64,000 bases of DNA from Streptomyces sp. NBC_00239 (lineage in GTDB: Bacteria; Actinomycetota; Actinomycetes; Streptomycetales; Streptomycetaceae), in the NCBI RefSeq assembly GCF_036194065.1, contig NZ_CP108095.1, positions 4,154,001-4,218,000 of the forward strand. Direction: 5' to 3'. Made by a program: the position numbers and the translations under genes. Under the pieces are notes generated by a model that was given only the letters and a program-made list of their open reading frames with translations, made no database searches and was not told the origin of the DNA. How positions within the stretch are numbered: position 1 is the first letter of the stretch; each line of letters starts with the position of its first letter. Below are positions 25,210 through 36,080 of the stretch, in pieces.

Positions 25210-26046
25210 ATGGGAGTCCTGAAGAGGTTCGAGCAGCGACTTGAAGGTCTGGTGAACGGCACCTTCGCCAAGGTGTTCAAGTCCGAGGTCCAGCCGGTCG
25301 AGATCGCAGGAGCACTCCAGCGCGAGTGCGACAACAACGCGACCATCTGGAACCGCGAGCGCACCGTCGTCCCCAACGACTTCATCGTGGAACTCAGCGC
25401 CGGCGACTACGAGCGGCTCAGCCCGTACTCCGGCCAGCTCGGCGACGAGCTCGCCGGCCTCGTCCGCGACTACGCCAAGCAGCAGCGCTACACCTTCATG
25501 GGACCCATCAAGGTGCAGCTGGAAAAGGCCGACGACCTCGACACCGGCCTCTACCGCGTGCGCAGCCGCACCCTGGCCTCCTCCACCTCCCAGCCGCAGC
25601 CGGAACAGCAGCACCCCGGCCACGGCACCCAGGGCGCCCAGCGCCCCGGCGGCTACGGCTACCCGCCGGCCGCCGTCCCCCCCATGCCTGCCGGCCCGCC
25701 CCCGGGCGGCCCGCAGCGGCGACCGGGCCCCACCGGCCCGACGCCCGCGCCCGGCGGCGGCGACCGACTGCGCCGCTGGATCGAGATCAACGGCACCCGC
25801 CACCAGATCTCCCGCCCGACGCTGGTGCTGGGCCGCAGCACCGAAGCCGACGTGCGGATCGACGACCCCGGCGTATCCCGCCGGCACTGTGAGATCCGGA
25901 CCGGAACGCCCTCGACGATCCAGGATCTCGGGTCCACCAACGGCATCGTGGTGGACGGGCAGCACACCACCCGCGCTACGCTCCGCGACGGCTCGCGGAT
26001 CGTCGTGGGCAGCACGACCATCATTTACCGGCAAGCCGAAGGGTGA
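25210..26046 (+). CDS. fhaA: FhaA: DUF3662 and FHA-domain protein
   Basis: The 278-residue protein starts with a DUF3662/FhaA N-terminal domain (GVLKRFEQRLEGLVNGTFAK, residues 1-115), followed by a Gly/Pro/Gln-rich linker and a C-terminal FHA domain. The phosphothreonine-binding residues are visible in VLGRSTEADVRIDDPGVSRRH and LGSTNGIVV. It should dock onto PknB-phosphorylated partners at the membrane, as FhaA does with MviN in mycobacteria. First gene of the operon fhaA-fhaB-PP2C-ftsW-pbpA, ten bases before fhaB. Confidence 0.95.
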   Translation: MGVLKRFEQRLEGLVNGTFAKVFKSEVQPVEIAGALQRECDNNATIWNRERTVVPNDFIVELSAGDYERLSPYSGQLGDELAGLVRDYAKQQRYTFMGPIKVQLEKADDLDTGLYRVRSRTLASSTSQPQPEQQHPGHGTQGAQRPGGYGYPPAAVPPMPAGPPPGGPQRRPGPTGPTPAPGGGDRLRRWIEINGTRHQISRPTLVLGRSTEADVRIDDPGVSRRHCEIRTGTPSTIQDLGSTNGIVVDGQHTTRATLRDGSRIVVGSTTIIYRQAEG

Positions 26047-26056
26047 AGCGGGGGCA

Positions 26057-26563
26057 ATGTCAGAGCTGACCCTGACGGTCATGCGGCTGGGTTTCCTGGC
26101 CGTACTGTGGCTGTTCGTCATCGTGGCCGTCCAGGTCATCAGGAGCGACCTGTTCGGCACGCGGGTGACCCAGCGCGGTTCGTCACGCCGCGGCGGGGGC
26201 GACACCCGCGCACAGCAGCCGCAGGGAGGCCGACAGGCCGCACCCCCGCAGCAGCGCCAGCGCCGTGGGGCGCCCACCAAGCTGGTCGTCTCCGAGGGCA
26301 CCCTCACGGGCACGACGGTCGCCCTCCAGGGGCAGACCATCACCCTGGGCCGCGCCCACGACTCCACCATCGTGCTGGACGACGACTACGCCTCCAGCCG
26401 CCATGCCAGGATCTACCCCGACCGCGACGGCAACTGGATCGTCGAGGACCTGGGTTCGACCAACGGCACCTACCTCGACCGGGCCCGGCTGACCGTAGCG
26501 ACACCCATTCCGCTGGGCGCCCCGATCCGCATCGGCAAGACCGTCATCGAGCTGCGGAAGTAG
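26057..26563 (+). CDS. fhaB: FhaB/FipA-type FHA-domain membrane protein
   Basis: The 168-residue protein has an N-terminal membrane helix (LGFLAVLWLFVIVAVQVI, about 11-28), a basic Gln/Arg-rich linker and a C-terminal FHA domain (LGRAHDSTIVLDDDYASSRH, LGSTNGTYLDR). It corresponds to FhaB (FipA) of mycobacteria, a PknB substrate reader involved in septal growth. The ATG at 26057 is preceded by a GGGGG-type site. Confidence 0.93.
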   Translation: MSELTLTVMRLGFLAVLWLFVIVAVQVIRSDLFGTRVTQRGSSRRGGGDTRAQQPQGGRQAAPPQQRQRRGAPTKLVVSEGTLTGTTVALQGQTITLGRAHDSTIVLDDDYASSRHARIYPDRDGNWIVEDLGSTNGTYLDRARLTVATPIPLGAPIRIGKTVIELRK

Positions 26564-26647
26564 TACGAGAATGAGCGAGCGGAGCGAGCGAGCCGCGGCG
26601 GTCCCCACAGCGGACCCGAGCGCGCTCCCGACCGGAGGGTGGGCAGT

Positions 26648-28177
26648 GTGGCTCGAGACCGGTTGTACCCGGAGGCATCGTCGACTGGGCAGGTGCACAT
26701 GAGTCTGTCCCTGCGGTTCGCCGCCGGATCGCACAAAGGCATGATCCGCGAGGGGAACGAGGATTCCGGTTACGCCGGACCCCGCCTCCTCGCGATCGCC
26801 GACGGCATGGGCGGCCAGGCCGCCGGCGAGGTCGCCAGCTCCGAGGTGATCTCCACCCTCGTCCAGCTCGACGACGACGTGCCCGGCTCCGACCTGCTCA
26901 CCTCCCTCGGCACCGCCGTCCAGCGGGCCAACGACCAACTGCGCGTCATGGTCGAGGAGGACCCCCAGCTCGAAGGCATGGGCACCACGCTCACCGCCCT
27001 GCTGTGGACCGGCCAGCGCCTGGGACTCGTCCACGTCGGCGACTCCCGCGCCTACCTGCTCCGCGACGGCGTCCTCACCCAGATCACCCAGGACCACACC
27101 TGGGTCCAGCGCCTCGTCGACGAAGGCCGGATCACCGAGGAAGAAGCCACCACGCACCCGCAGCGCTCGCTGCTGATGCGCGCCCTCGGCAGCGGCGACC
27201 ACGTCGAACCCGACCTCTCCATCCGCGAGGTCCGCGCCGGCGACCGCTACCTGATCTGCTCCGACGGGCTCTCCGGCGTGGTCTCCCACCAGACCCTCGA
27301 AGAAACCCTCGCCGGCTACCACGGCCCCCACGAAACCGTGCAGGCGCTCATCCAGCTCGCCCTGCGCGGCGGCGGCCCCGACAACATCACCTGCATCGTC
27401 GCCGACGTCCTCGACACCGACAGCGGCGACACCCTCGCCGCCCAGTACACCGACACCCCGGTCGTCGTCGGCGCGGTCGCCGAGAACCAGCACCAGCTGT
27501 TCGACGGCGGCGCCATGCAGACCCCCGCCGGCCGCGCCTCCGGCCTCGGCCGCCGCCACCAGGCCCCGCCCGCCGGCGGCTTCGGCCCGCCCGGAAGCGG
27601 CGAAACCCCCGGCTACGGCGCCGCACCCGAAGGCACGTACGGCAGCTTCGGCGACCACGACGGCTTCGACGACTACGACGACGAAGACGACGAATTCGCC
27701 CCCCGCAAAGGGCGCAAGTGGCTCAAGCGGTCCCTCCTCCTGCTCCTCGTCGCCGGCGTGATCGGCGGCGGCCTCTACGGCGGCTGGCGCTGGACCCAGA
27801 CCCAGTACTACGTCGGCGTCAAGGACGAACACGTCGCGCTCTACCAGGGCATCAGCCAGGACCTGGCCTGGATCAGCCTCTCCAAGGTCGACCAGGACCA
27901 CCCCGAGATCGAACTCAAGTACCTGCCGTCGTTCAAGCAGAAACTGGTCAAGGACACGATCAGCGAAGGCAGCCGCGACGAGGCGGTCGAGAAGATCAAG
28001 GAACTGGCCACCCAGGCCTCCGCCTGCCAGAAGGACGAGCAGCGCCGCAAGGCAGAAGCCACCGCGAAGCCCGCACCCGACGCCGGCACCACCACCCGCA
28101 CCAACCCGACACCCACACCCGGACCCAGCCTCAGCGCCGAAGAGCAGAAGCTGGTCCGCCTGTGCGACGAGCAGTAA
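26648..28177 (+). CDS. pstP: PP2C-type Ser/Thr phosphatase (PstP-like)
   Basis: The 509-residue membrane phosphatase counters PknB. The PP2C catalytic domain (about 20-255) shows the metal-binding motifs REGNEDSGY, AIADGMGGQAAGE, HVGDSRAYLLRDG and GGPDNITCIVAD. A disordered, acidic linker follows, then one membrane helix at about 360-382 and an extracytoplasmic tail rich in Lys/Glu ending with a Thr/Pro stretch. I chose the GTG at 26648, eight bases after GGAGGG; an ATG at 26699 is possible. The spacer before it carries repeats of GAGCGAGC. Confidence 0.92.
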   Translation: MARDRLYPEASSTGQVHMSLSLRFAAGSHKGMIREGNEDSGYAGPRLLAIADGMGGQAAGEVASSEVISTLVQLDDDVPGSDLLTSLGTAVQRANDQLRVMVEEDPQLEGMGTTLTALLWTGQRLGLVHVGDSRAYLLRDGVLTQITQDHTWVQRLVDEGRITEEEATTHPQRSLLMRALGSGDHVEPDLSIREVRAGDRYLICSDGLSGVVSHQTLEETLAGYHGPHETVQALIQLALRGGGPDNITCIVADVLDTDSGDTLAAQYTDTPVVVGAVAENQHQLFDGGAMQTPAGRASGLGRRHQAPPAGGFGPPGSGETPGYGAAPEGTYGSFGDHDGFDDYDDEDDEFAPRKGRKWLKRSLLLLLVAGVIGGGLYGGWRWTQTQYYVGVKDEHVALYQGISQDLAWISLSKVDQDHPEIELKYLPSFKQKLVKDTISEGSRDEAVEKIKELATQASACQKDEQRRKAEATAKPAPDAGTTTRTNPTPTPGPSLSAEEQKLVRLCDEQ

Positions 28178-28217
28178 TAGCTGGAGCAGTAAGCGGGCAC
28201 AGGGGGCCCGCCACACC

Positions 28218-29642
28218 ATGAGCGTTGTCACCAACACGACCACCATCGGCGCCATCGAGCTGCCGAGCCGGCGCAACACCGAGCTCCTGCTGCTCGCCTT
28301 CGCCGTGGTCATCCCGATCTTCGCCTACGCCAACGTGGGCCTCGCCGTCCACGGCAAGCTGCCCCCCGGCATGCTCGCCTACGGACTCGGCCTCGGCCTC
28401 CTCGCAGGCCTCGCCCACCTCGTCGTACGCCGCTACGCCAAGTACGCCGACCCGCTGCTGCTGCCCCTGGCCACCCTGCTCAACGGCCTCGGCCTCGTCC
28501 TGATCTGGCGCCTCGACCAGTCCGAACGCCTGCAGAACCTCGCCAAACGCCAGTTCGGCGCCTTCTCACCCTCGGCGCCCAACCAGCTCTTCTACACCGC
28601 GGTCGGCATCGCCCTCTTCGTCGGCGTCCTGCTCCTCCTCAAGGACCACCGCACCCTCCAGCGGTTCACGTACATCTCCATGGCCGCCGCCCTGGTCCTC
28701 CTGATCCTCCCCGTCGTCCCCGGCCTGGGAGCCGACGTCTTCGGCGCCAAGATCTGGATCAGCGTCGCCGGCTTCTCCATCCAGCCCGGCGAATTCGCGA
28801 AGATCGTCATCGCCGTCTTCTTCGCCGGCTACCTCATGGTCAAACGCGACGCCCTCGCCCTCGCCAGCCGCCGCTTCATGGGCCTCTACCTGCCCCGCGG
28901 CCGCGACCTCGGCCCCATCCTCATGATCTGGGCGATGAGCCTGCTCATCCTCGTCTTCGAGAACGACCTCGGCACCTCACTGCTGTTCTTCGGCATGTTC
29001 GTGATCATGCTGTACGTCGCCACCGAACGCACCAGCTGGATCGTCATCGGCCTCCTCATGTCCGTCGGCGGCGCCGTCGTCGTCGCCGGCTTCTCCGGCC
29101 ACGTCGAAGCCCGCGTCAACGCCTGGCTCGACCCCTTCGCCTGCTACACCACCTCCGGCGCCTGCGAACAGGTGGGCCAGTCCCTCATGTCCTTCGGCTC
29201 CGGCGGCGTCCTCGGCACCGGCCTCGGCCAAGGCCACTCCGACCTCATCCTCTTCGCCGCCAACTCCGACTTCATCTTCTCCACCGTCGGCGAAGAACTC
29301 GGCCTCGCCGGCGTCATGGCCTTCCTCCTCCTCTACGGCCTGATCATCGAACGCGGCGCCCGCACCGCACTCGCCGCCCGCGACCCCTTCGGCAAGCTCT
29401 TCGCCATCGGCCTCTCCGGCGCCTTCGCCATCCAGATCTTCGTCGTCGCCGGCGGCGTCATGGGCCTCATCCCCCTCACCGGCATGACCATGCCCTTCCT
29501 CGCCTCCGGCGGCTCCTCGGTCATCGCCAACTGGGCCCTCATCGGCATCCTCATCCGCATCAGCGACACCGCGCGCCGACCCGCACCGGCCCCCGCCCCG
29601 TCCCCCGACGCCGAGATGACCCAGGTGGTCCGACCCTCATGA
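28218..29642 (+). CDS. ftsW: SEDS-family peptidoglycan polymerase (FtsW/RodA)
   Basis: The 474-residue polytopic protein belongs to the SEDS family that polymerises lipid II glycan strands. About ten membrane helices are visible, with the conserved blocks LGADVFGAKIWISVAGFSIQ, PGEFAKIVIAVF, LIFENDLGT-like LVFENDLGTSL, and FIFSTVGEELGLAG. Immediate coupling to a class B PBP (ATGA overlap) marks it as the SEDS partner in this pknB locus, equivalent to the mycobacterial RodA. Which of elongation or sporulation it serves cannot be read from sequence. Confidence 0.93.
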   Translation: MSVVTNTTTIGAIELPSRRNTELLLLAFAVVIPIFAYANVGLAVHGKLPPGMLAYGLGLGLLAGLAHLVVRRYAKYADPLLLPLATLLNGLGLVLIWRLDQSERLQNLAKRQFGAFSPSAPNQLFYTAVGIALFVGVLLLLKDHRTLQRFTYISMAAALVLLILPVVPGLGADVFGAKIWISVAGFSIQPGEFAKIVIAVFFAGYLMVKRDALALASRRFMGLYLPRGRDLGPILMIWAMSLLILVFENDLGTSLLFFGMFVIMLYVATERTSWIVIGLLMSVGGAVVVAGFSGHVEARVNAWLDPFACYTTSGACEQVGQSLMSFGSGGVLGTGLGQGHSDLILFAANSDFIFSTVGEELGLAGVMAFLLLYGLIIERGARTALAARDPFGKLFAIGLSGAFAIQIFVVAGGVMGLIPLTGMTMPFLASGGSSVIANWALIGILIRISDTARRPAPAPAPSPDAEMTQVVRPS

Positions 29643-31099
29643 ACAAGCCGCTGCGCCGCATCGCGATCTTCTGCGGGCTGCTCGTCCTCGCCCTCCTCGT
29701 ACGCACCAACTGGCTGCAGTACGTCCAGGCCGAAGAACTCAGCACCCGCAAGGAGAACCGCCGGGTCGCCATCGCCCAGTACGCCCAGGAGCGGGGCAAC
29801 ATCATCGTCAACGGCGGCAAGCCCATCACCGGCTCCGCCGTGACCGACGGCAGCGACTACAAGTACAAGCGCACCTACATCGACGGCCCCATGTGGGCAC
29901 CGGTCACCGGCTTCGCCTCCCAGGCCTTCGGCTCCACCCAGCTCGAAAAGCTCGAAGACAAGATCCTCACCGGCAACGACGACCGGCTCTTCTTCGACCG
30001 CACCATCGGCATGTTCACCGGCGACAAGAAGCAGGGCGGCAACGTCGTCACCACCCTGATGCCCGCCGCCCAGAAAGCCGCCTTCAAGGGCCTCGCCAGC
30101 AACAAGGGCGCCGTCGTCGCACTCGACCCCCGCACCGGCGCCATCCTCGCCCTCGCCAGCGCCCCGTCCTACGACCCCTCCTCCTTCGCCGGCAACTCCA
30201 AGAGCGACGAGAAGGCCTGGGTCACCCTCAAGGACAGCAAGAACAAGGAAATGGTCAACCGCGCCCTGCGCGAGACCTACCCGCCCGGCTCCACCTTCAA
30301 GGTCGTCACCGCCACCGCCGCCCTCGAACACGGCGTCGTCACCGACATCAACGCCCCCACCGACACCCCCGAGCCGTACATCCTCCCCGGCACCCTCACC
30401 CCGATGGTCAACCAGCACGGCGGCTGCAAGAACGCCAGCCTCAACAAGGCGCTCGAAGTGTCCTGCAACAGCGTCTTCGCCAACATGGGCGACAAGGTCA
30501 CCCGCGACAAAATGGTCGAAACCGCCGAAAAGTTCGGCTTCAACGACGCCGAGATCGACACCCCCGTACGCGCCTTCGCCAGCGTCTACGACAAGACCAT
30601 GAGCCGCGACGGCAACGCCCAGTCCGCCATCGGCCAGTTCAACACCGCCGCCACCCCCCTCCAGATGGCCATGGTCGCCGCCGCCGTCGCCAACGACGGC
30701 AAGCTCATGAAGCCGTACATGGTCGACCAGCTCACCGCCCCCAACCTCGACGTCCTGGAACGCACCGACCCGGAGGAGATGAGCCGCCCGCTCTCCCCCG
30801 AGAACGCGCAGAAGGTCCAGGACATGATGGTCAACGTCGTCGAGAACGGCACCGGCACGAAAGCACAGATCGACGGCGCCACCGTCGGCGGCAAGACCGG
30901 CACCGCCCAACACGGCGAGAAGAACAAGAAGCGCCCCTACGCCTGGTTCATCTCCTACGCCAAGACCGACAAGGGCGCCGTGGCCGTCGCCGTCGTCATC
31001 GAGGACAGCGGCGCCACCCGCGAGGACATCAGCGGCGGCGGCCTCGCCGCCCCCATCGCCAAGGACGTCATGGAAGCCGTCCTCAAGGCCCAGGGGTAG
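29639..31099 (+). CDS. pbpA: Class B penicillin-binding protein (PbpA)
   Basis: The 486-residue transpeptidase has an N-terminal signal anchor (IAIFCGLLVLALLV), a pedestal domain and a C-terminal transpeptidase. The active-site serine lies in GSTFK near residue 218, the second motif is SCN in EVSCNSVF near 279, and the third is KTG in GGKTGTAQHG near 420. It is slightly short for class B PBPs, as is typical of actinobacterial PbpA. The start overlaps the SEDS stop by four bases. Confidence 0.94.
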   Translation: MNKPLRRIAIFCGLLVLALLVRTNWLQYVQAEELSTRKENRRVAIAQYAQERGNIIVNGGKPITGSAVTDGSDYKYKRTYIDGPMWAPVTGFASQAFGSTQLEKLEDKILTGNDDRLFFDRTIGMFTGDKKQGGNVVTTLMPAAQKAAFKGLASNKGAVVALDPRTGAILALASAPSYDPSSFAGNSKSDEKAWVTLKDSKNKEMVNRALRETYPPGSTFKVVTATAALEHGVVTDINAPTDTPEPYILPGTLTPMVNQHGGCKNASLNKALEVSCNSVFANMGDKVTRDKMVETAEKFGFNDAEIDTPVRAFASVYDKTMSRDGNAQSAIGQFNTAATPLQMAMVAAAVANDGKLMKPYMVDQLTAPNLDVLERTDPEEMSRPLSPENAQKVQDMMVNVVENGTGTKAQIDGATVGGKTGTAQHGEKNKKRPYAWFISYAKTDKGAVAVAVVIEDSGATREDISGGGLAAPIAKDVMEAVLKAQG

Positions 31100-31286
31100 C
31101 ACCGGAGCCGACCGAAGGTGACACACCTCACGCCACCGGACCCCGGTGGCGAACGGTACCGGTCCGATATCAGCCTGCGGTCACGGACGGCAGACACACA
31201 CACGGCCGGTAGCCTTTGCGCGAACAGCACACCGCCGGACCACACACACGGGTGCGGTCGGGACTGACGGAGAGGGCTGGAACGTT

Positions 31287-33326
<2,040 letters not shown>

Positions 33327-33341
33327 CCGCGTCAGCTGACG

Positions 33342-33377
33342 AAGGCCCGGTTACCCCCTCGGGGGGAACCGGGCCTT
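33342..33377 (+). terminator. Strong terminator after pknB
   Basis: Arms AAGGCCCGGTT and AACCGGGCCTT enclose a C/G-rich inner stem (CCCCC/GGGGG); the stem ends TTTCTCG. Ends the fhaA-pknB transcription unit. Confidence 0.9.
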
Positions 33378-33498
33378 TCTCGTGCCCGGGCCCGACACGG
33401 GGATAACGGATAAGCGGAACGTGTCTTCATATGTCGGTACTCGTTATCCCGATGAGGTGGGGTGTCCGAACCCCGCCCGGGGAGGGAGAACAGGCAAG

Positions 33499-34470
33499 GT
33501 GAACGAGACAATCCTGCTCGAATCGAGGACGCTCCGCACGGGAGTACTCGAACGCACGGAGGTTCTGGACCGGGTCAAGGTCCTGACCTTGCTGCCGGAC
33601 GGACTTCACGTGACAACGGCGATGGTGGCGGCGTACTACCAGGTGGGCATCAAGGCCGTTGAGTCGTTGGTCGTTGATCACCGAGAGGAACTCGAAGGGA
33701 GCGGCTACCACGTCTTGTCAGGTTCAGAACTGACCTCCTTTAAGGAGGTCTGTCAGATGCCCTCGCGCTCCCGGTCCGTCGCGATCTTCTCTCGGCGGGC
33801 AGTTCTGAACGTCGGAATGCTGCTCCGGGACAGCGAAGTCGCACGTCAGGTGCGTACCTACCTGCTCGACATCGAGTACACAGCCAGGACTCAGCCTGTG
33901 GATAACTTTATCCACAGGCCGGCCTTCAAGGACGCTCTGCGCACCCAGGTAGTGCCGATGCTGAACGTCATCCTCGAGACCATCAGCGAGCACCGCAGCG
34001 AGCTGACCTCTCTCCGTGAGGACGTCGAGGCACTCAAGCGGCGCGTCTACCGGACCGCCGCGCTACCGCGCCCGCACGCCGGGGTGATGGCCGGCATGGA
34101 CGCCATGAACTGGCGGGAGTTCGAACACCACGTCGCCGGCCTGCTGCGCCGCGACGGCTGCACGCAGGTGGAGGTCCACGGCGGGCACGGGGACCGCGGG
34201 TCGGACATCACGGCTTACACCGCCGACGGCCGCCGGGTCGCGGTCCAGTGCAAGAACTTCGCGCCCTTCCGCTCCATCCTCAGCGGTGAGATGCAGAAGT
34301 TCCTCGGCTCGGCCAAGGTCCTGCACCGGGCCGAGGTGGCCCTCTACGTGGCCACGTGCGGCTTCACCCGCGAAGCGTTGGCCATCGCCGCCGAGACCGG
34401 CATCACGGCCGTCCACAGGGGCCTCCTGGAGGCCTGGAGCGCCGGAACCAAGCTCCAGGTGCTGCGCTAG
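33499..34470 (+). CDS. Mrr-like restriction endonuclease domain protein
   Basis: The 323-residue protein has two parts. Residues 1-150 resemble phage Rha/ANT-like regulators seen in actinobacteria (VTTAMVAAYYQVGIKAVESLV, FSRRAVLNVGMLLRDSEVAR). Residues 210-320 form a PD-(D/E)XK nuclease of the Mrr/DUF2034 type: NWREFEHHVAGLLRRDG, GDRGSDITAY with the catalytic Asp, and VAVQCKNF as the QxK motif. Mrr enzymes cut modified DNA. The GTG start follows GGAGGG. It sits alone between pknB and the sortase operon with lower G+C than its neighbours in places, suggesting an insertion. A DnaA-box palindrome lies within it. Confidence 0.8.
   Translation: MNETILLESRTLRTGVLERTEVLDRVKVLTLLPDGLHVTTAMVAAYYQVGIKAVESLVVDHREELEGSGYHVLSGSELTSFKEVCQMPSRSRSVAIFSRRAVLNVGMLLRDSEVARQVRTYLLDIEYTARTQPVDNFIHRPAFKDALRTQVVPMLNVILETISEHRSELTSLREDVEALKRRVYRTAALPRPHAGVMAGMDAMNWREFEHHVAGLLRRDGCTQVEVHGGHGDRGSDITAYTADGRRVAVQCKNFAPFRSILSGEMQKFLGSAKVLHRAEVALYVATCGFTREALAIAAETGITAVHRGLLEAWSAGTKLQVLR
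33895..33918. repeat. Inverted pair of DnaA-box-like 9-mers inside the endonuclease gene
   Basis: Arms CCTGTGGATAA and TTATCCACAGG with a two-base spacer. Each contains TTATCCACA or its complement, the Escherichia coli-type DnaA box; this is a variant of the Streptomyces box. The palindrome encodes PVDNFIHR in the linker region of the protein. Confidence 0.6.
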
Positions 34471-34471
34471 C

Positions 34472-34582
34472 GCTGAAAGGGACAGGCTGTCCCTTTCAGC
34501 TGAGCTCCTGCAAGGAGCCCAGTCACGCAAGTTATCCACAGCCATCGCTGACTGAGTGACTCCACCAAGTCACTCGGTCAGC
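34472..34582. terminator. Hairpins and a DnaA box between endonuclease and sortase genes
   Basis: GCTGAAAGGGACAG and its complement (34472-34500, one-base centre) directly follow the endonuclease stop. A second repeat, GCTCCT/AGGAGC, lies at about 34504-34518, a TTATCCACA box at 34532-34540, and a 15-bp imperfect inverted repeat (GCTGACTGAGTGACT) at 34547-34582 that overlaps the end of the convergent sortase gene. The last is the likely shared terminator. Confidence 0.6.
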
Positions 34583-35282
34583 GGCGCAGCTCCACCGGCG
34601 GCGTGCGCGCCGCATCCACCTTCTCCGTCCGCACCAGCTCGCCCCACACGATGTACCGGTACTTCGACGTGTAGACCGGCGTGCACGTCGTCAGCGTGAT
34701 GTAGCGGCCCGCCTTCGTGCGGCCCGACTCCTTCGGGACCGGGGCCAGCACCTCGGTGTTGTACTTCGACGTCTGCCGCAGCTCCGCGAAGACCCGGTAG
34801 ACGTACCACGTGTCCCGCGTCTCGAAGACGACCGGATCGCCCGCCCGCAGCTTGTGGATGTTGTGGAACTTCGCCCCGTGCCCGTCCCGGTGCGCGGCCA
34901 GCGTGAAGTTGCCCTGCCGGTCCCACGGCAGCGCCGACTTCAGCGGCTGCGTGTAGTAGCCGGCCACCCCGTCGTTCAGGACCTCCGCCGACGTGCCCTT
35001 CTTGACCAGCACCTCGCCGCCGCCCATCGCCGGCACGTGCAGGAAGCCGATCCCGTCACCCGTGTCCAGCGCGCCCGGCCCCGCCGCCGGCGGGCTGCTG
35101 TTCCACGTCGCACGGACCGCGTCGCCGCGCTCCGACGCCGCCCGGTCCGCCAGCACGTTCGTCCACCACAGCGAGTAGACGACGAACAGGCCCAGCACCA
35201 GCCCCGCCGTGATCAGCAGCTCCCCGGTGAAGCTCAGCACGCCCGCGATCCGGTCCCGCGTGCGTCTCGGTGCGCCTGACAA
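34578..35282 (-). CDS. Class E sortase
   Basis: The 234-residue membrane transpeptidase has an N-terminal anchor (LLITAGLVLGLFVVYSLWW) and a sortase domain with the catalytic His in LAAHRDGHG, Cys in TLTTCTPVYTSKYR and Arg in that same block. Class E sortases attach LAXTG proteins to peptidoglycan in Streptomyces, for example chaplins. The start is a TTG at 35282 behind GGGAAG; no other start fits the family as well. It is the last gene of the DUF881-to-sortase run on the minus strand; none of its neighbours is an LAXTG substrate. Confidence 0.88.
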   Translation of the reverse strand: MSGAPRRTRDRIAGVLSFTGELLITAGLVLGLFVVYSLWWTNVLADRAASERGDAVRATWNSSPPAAGPGALDTGDGIGFLHVPAMGGGEVLVKKGTSAEVLNDGVAGYYTQPLKSALPWDRQGNFTLAAHRDGHGAKFHNIHKLRAGDPVVFETRDTWYVYRVFAELRQTSKYNTEVLAPVPKESGRTKAGRYITLTTCTPVYTSKYRYIVWGELVRTEKVDAARTPPVELRR

Positions 35283-35303
35283 CTGCTTCCCGTCCCCTGC
35301 CTG

Positions 35304-36080
35304 CTAGCCGGCCAGCGCGGCCGGCACGCCCTCGTCGCGCGGCCGTTCCTCGACCATCCTGCCCCACACCACCATCCGGTAGGTGCTGGTGAACTCGGGC
35401 GTGCACGTGGTCAGCGTCAGGTAGCGGCCCGGACCGGTGAAACCGGACCCCACCGGAACCGGCTCGATCACCGAGACGTTGGACGGCGGCGTCTGCGCCA
35501 GCATCGAGGTCATCTCGTACGTGTAGTACGCGTCCCGGGTCTCCACGACCACCGGATCACCGGGCTGCAGCCGGTTGATGTACCGGAACGGCTCCCCGTG
35601 CGTGTTGCGGTGCCCCGCCACCGCGAAGTTCCCCGTCCGGTCACCCGGCATCGCCGTCTTCAGCGCGCCTTCCGCGTAGTGCCCGACCATGCCCCGGTCC
35701 AGGACCTTCGCCTTGCCGACGCCCTCGGCGATCGGCACCTTCACGTCGAGCTTCGGGATGTACATGACGGCGAAACCCTGGCCCGGCTCGAAGGCCTGCG
35801 GCGCGGCCCGGCCCCCGCGGTCGTTCGCCCAGTCCCGCTGCAGACTGCCCGCGGCCTCGTTCGCCTTCCGGTGCGCGAGCACGTTCGTGTACCAGAGCTG
35901 ATAGGTCACGAAGAGCAGCATCAACACGCCCACCGTGATGAACAGTTCACCGGCCGCACGACTCGCGACGACCACCGGACCGCCCCGGGCCCGCCTGCGC
36001 GCCCGTTTGGCGGCCTCCTGGGCCGCCCGGCGCCGCGCGGCCCGCCCCCCGGTGGGGGCGTGCGGCGCGACCGCCGTCAC
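35304..36080 (-). CDS. Class E sortase
   Basis: The 258-residue protein is a second class E sortase with a basic, Ala/Arg-rich cytoplasmic N-terminus, a membrane anchor (LFITVGVLMLLFVTYQLWY), catalytic His in VAGHRNTHGEPF, and Cys/Arg in TLTTCTPEFTSTYR. It starts from a GTG that overlaps the pabA stop (GTGA), so it is cotranslated with a folate-pathway gene. Sequence similarity to the next sortase downstream suggests duplication. Confidence 0.9.
   Translation of the reverse strand: MTAVAPHAPTGGRAARRRAAQEAAKRARRRARGGPVVVASRAAGELFITVGVLMLLFVTYQLWYTNVLAHRKANEAAGSLQRDWANDRGGRAAPQAFEPGQGFAVMYIPKLDVKVPIAEGVGKAKVLDRGMVGHYAEGALKTAMPGDRTGNFAVAGHRNTHGEPFRYINRLQPGDPVVVETRDAYYTYEMTSMLAQTPPSNVSVIEPVPVGSGFTGPGRYLTLTTCTPEFTSTYRMVVWGRMVEERPRDEGVPAALAG

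Noticed and set aside
33603..33620. A third parS-like sequence (TTCACGTGA within the endonuclease gene)
   Set aside because: Only the central nine bases match; the flanking arms of the palindrome are lost, so ParB binding is unlikely.
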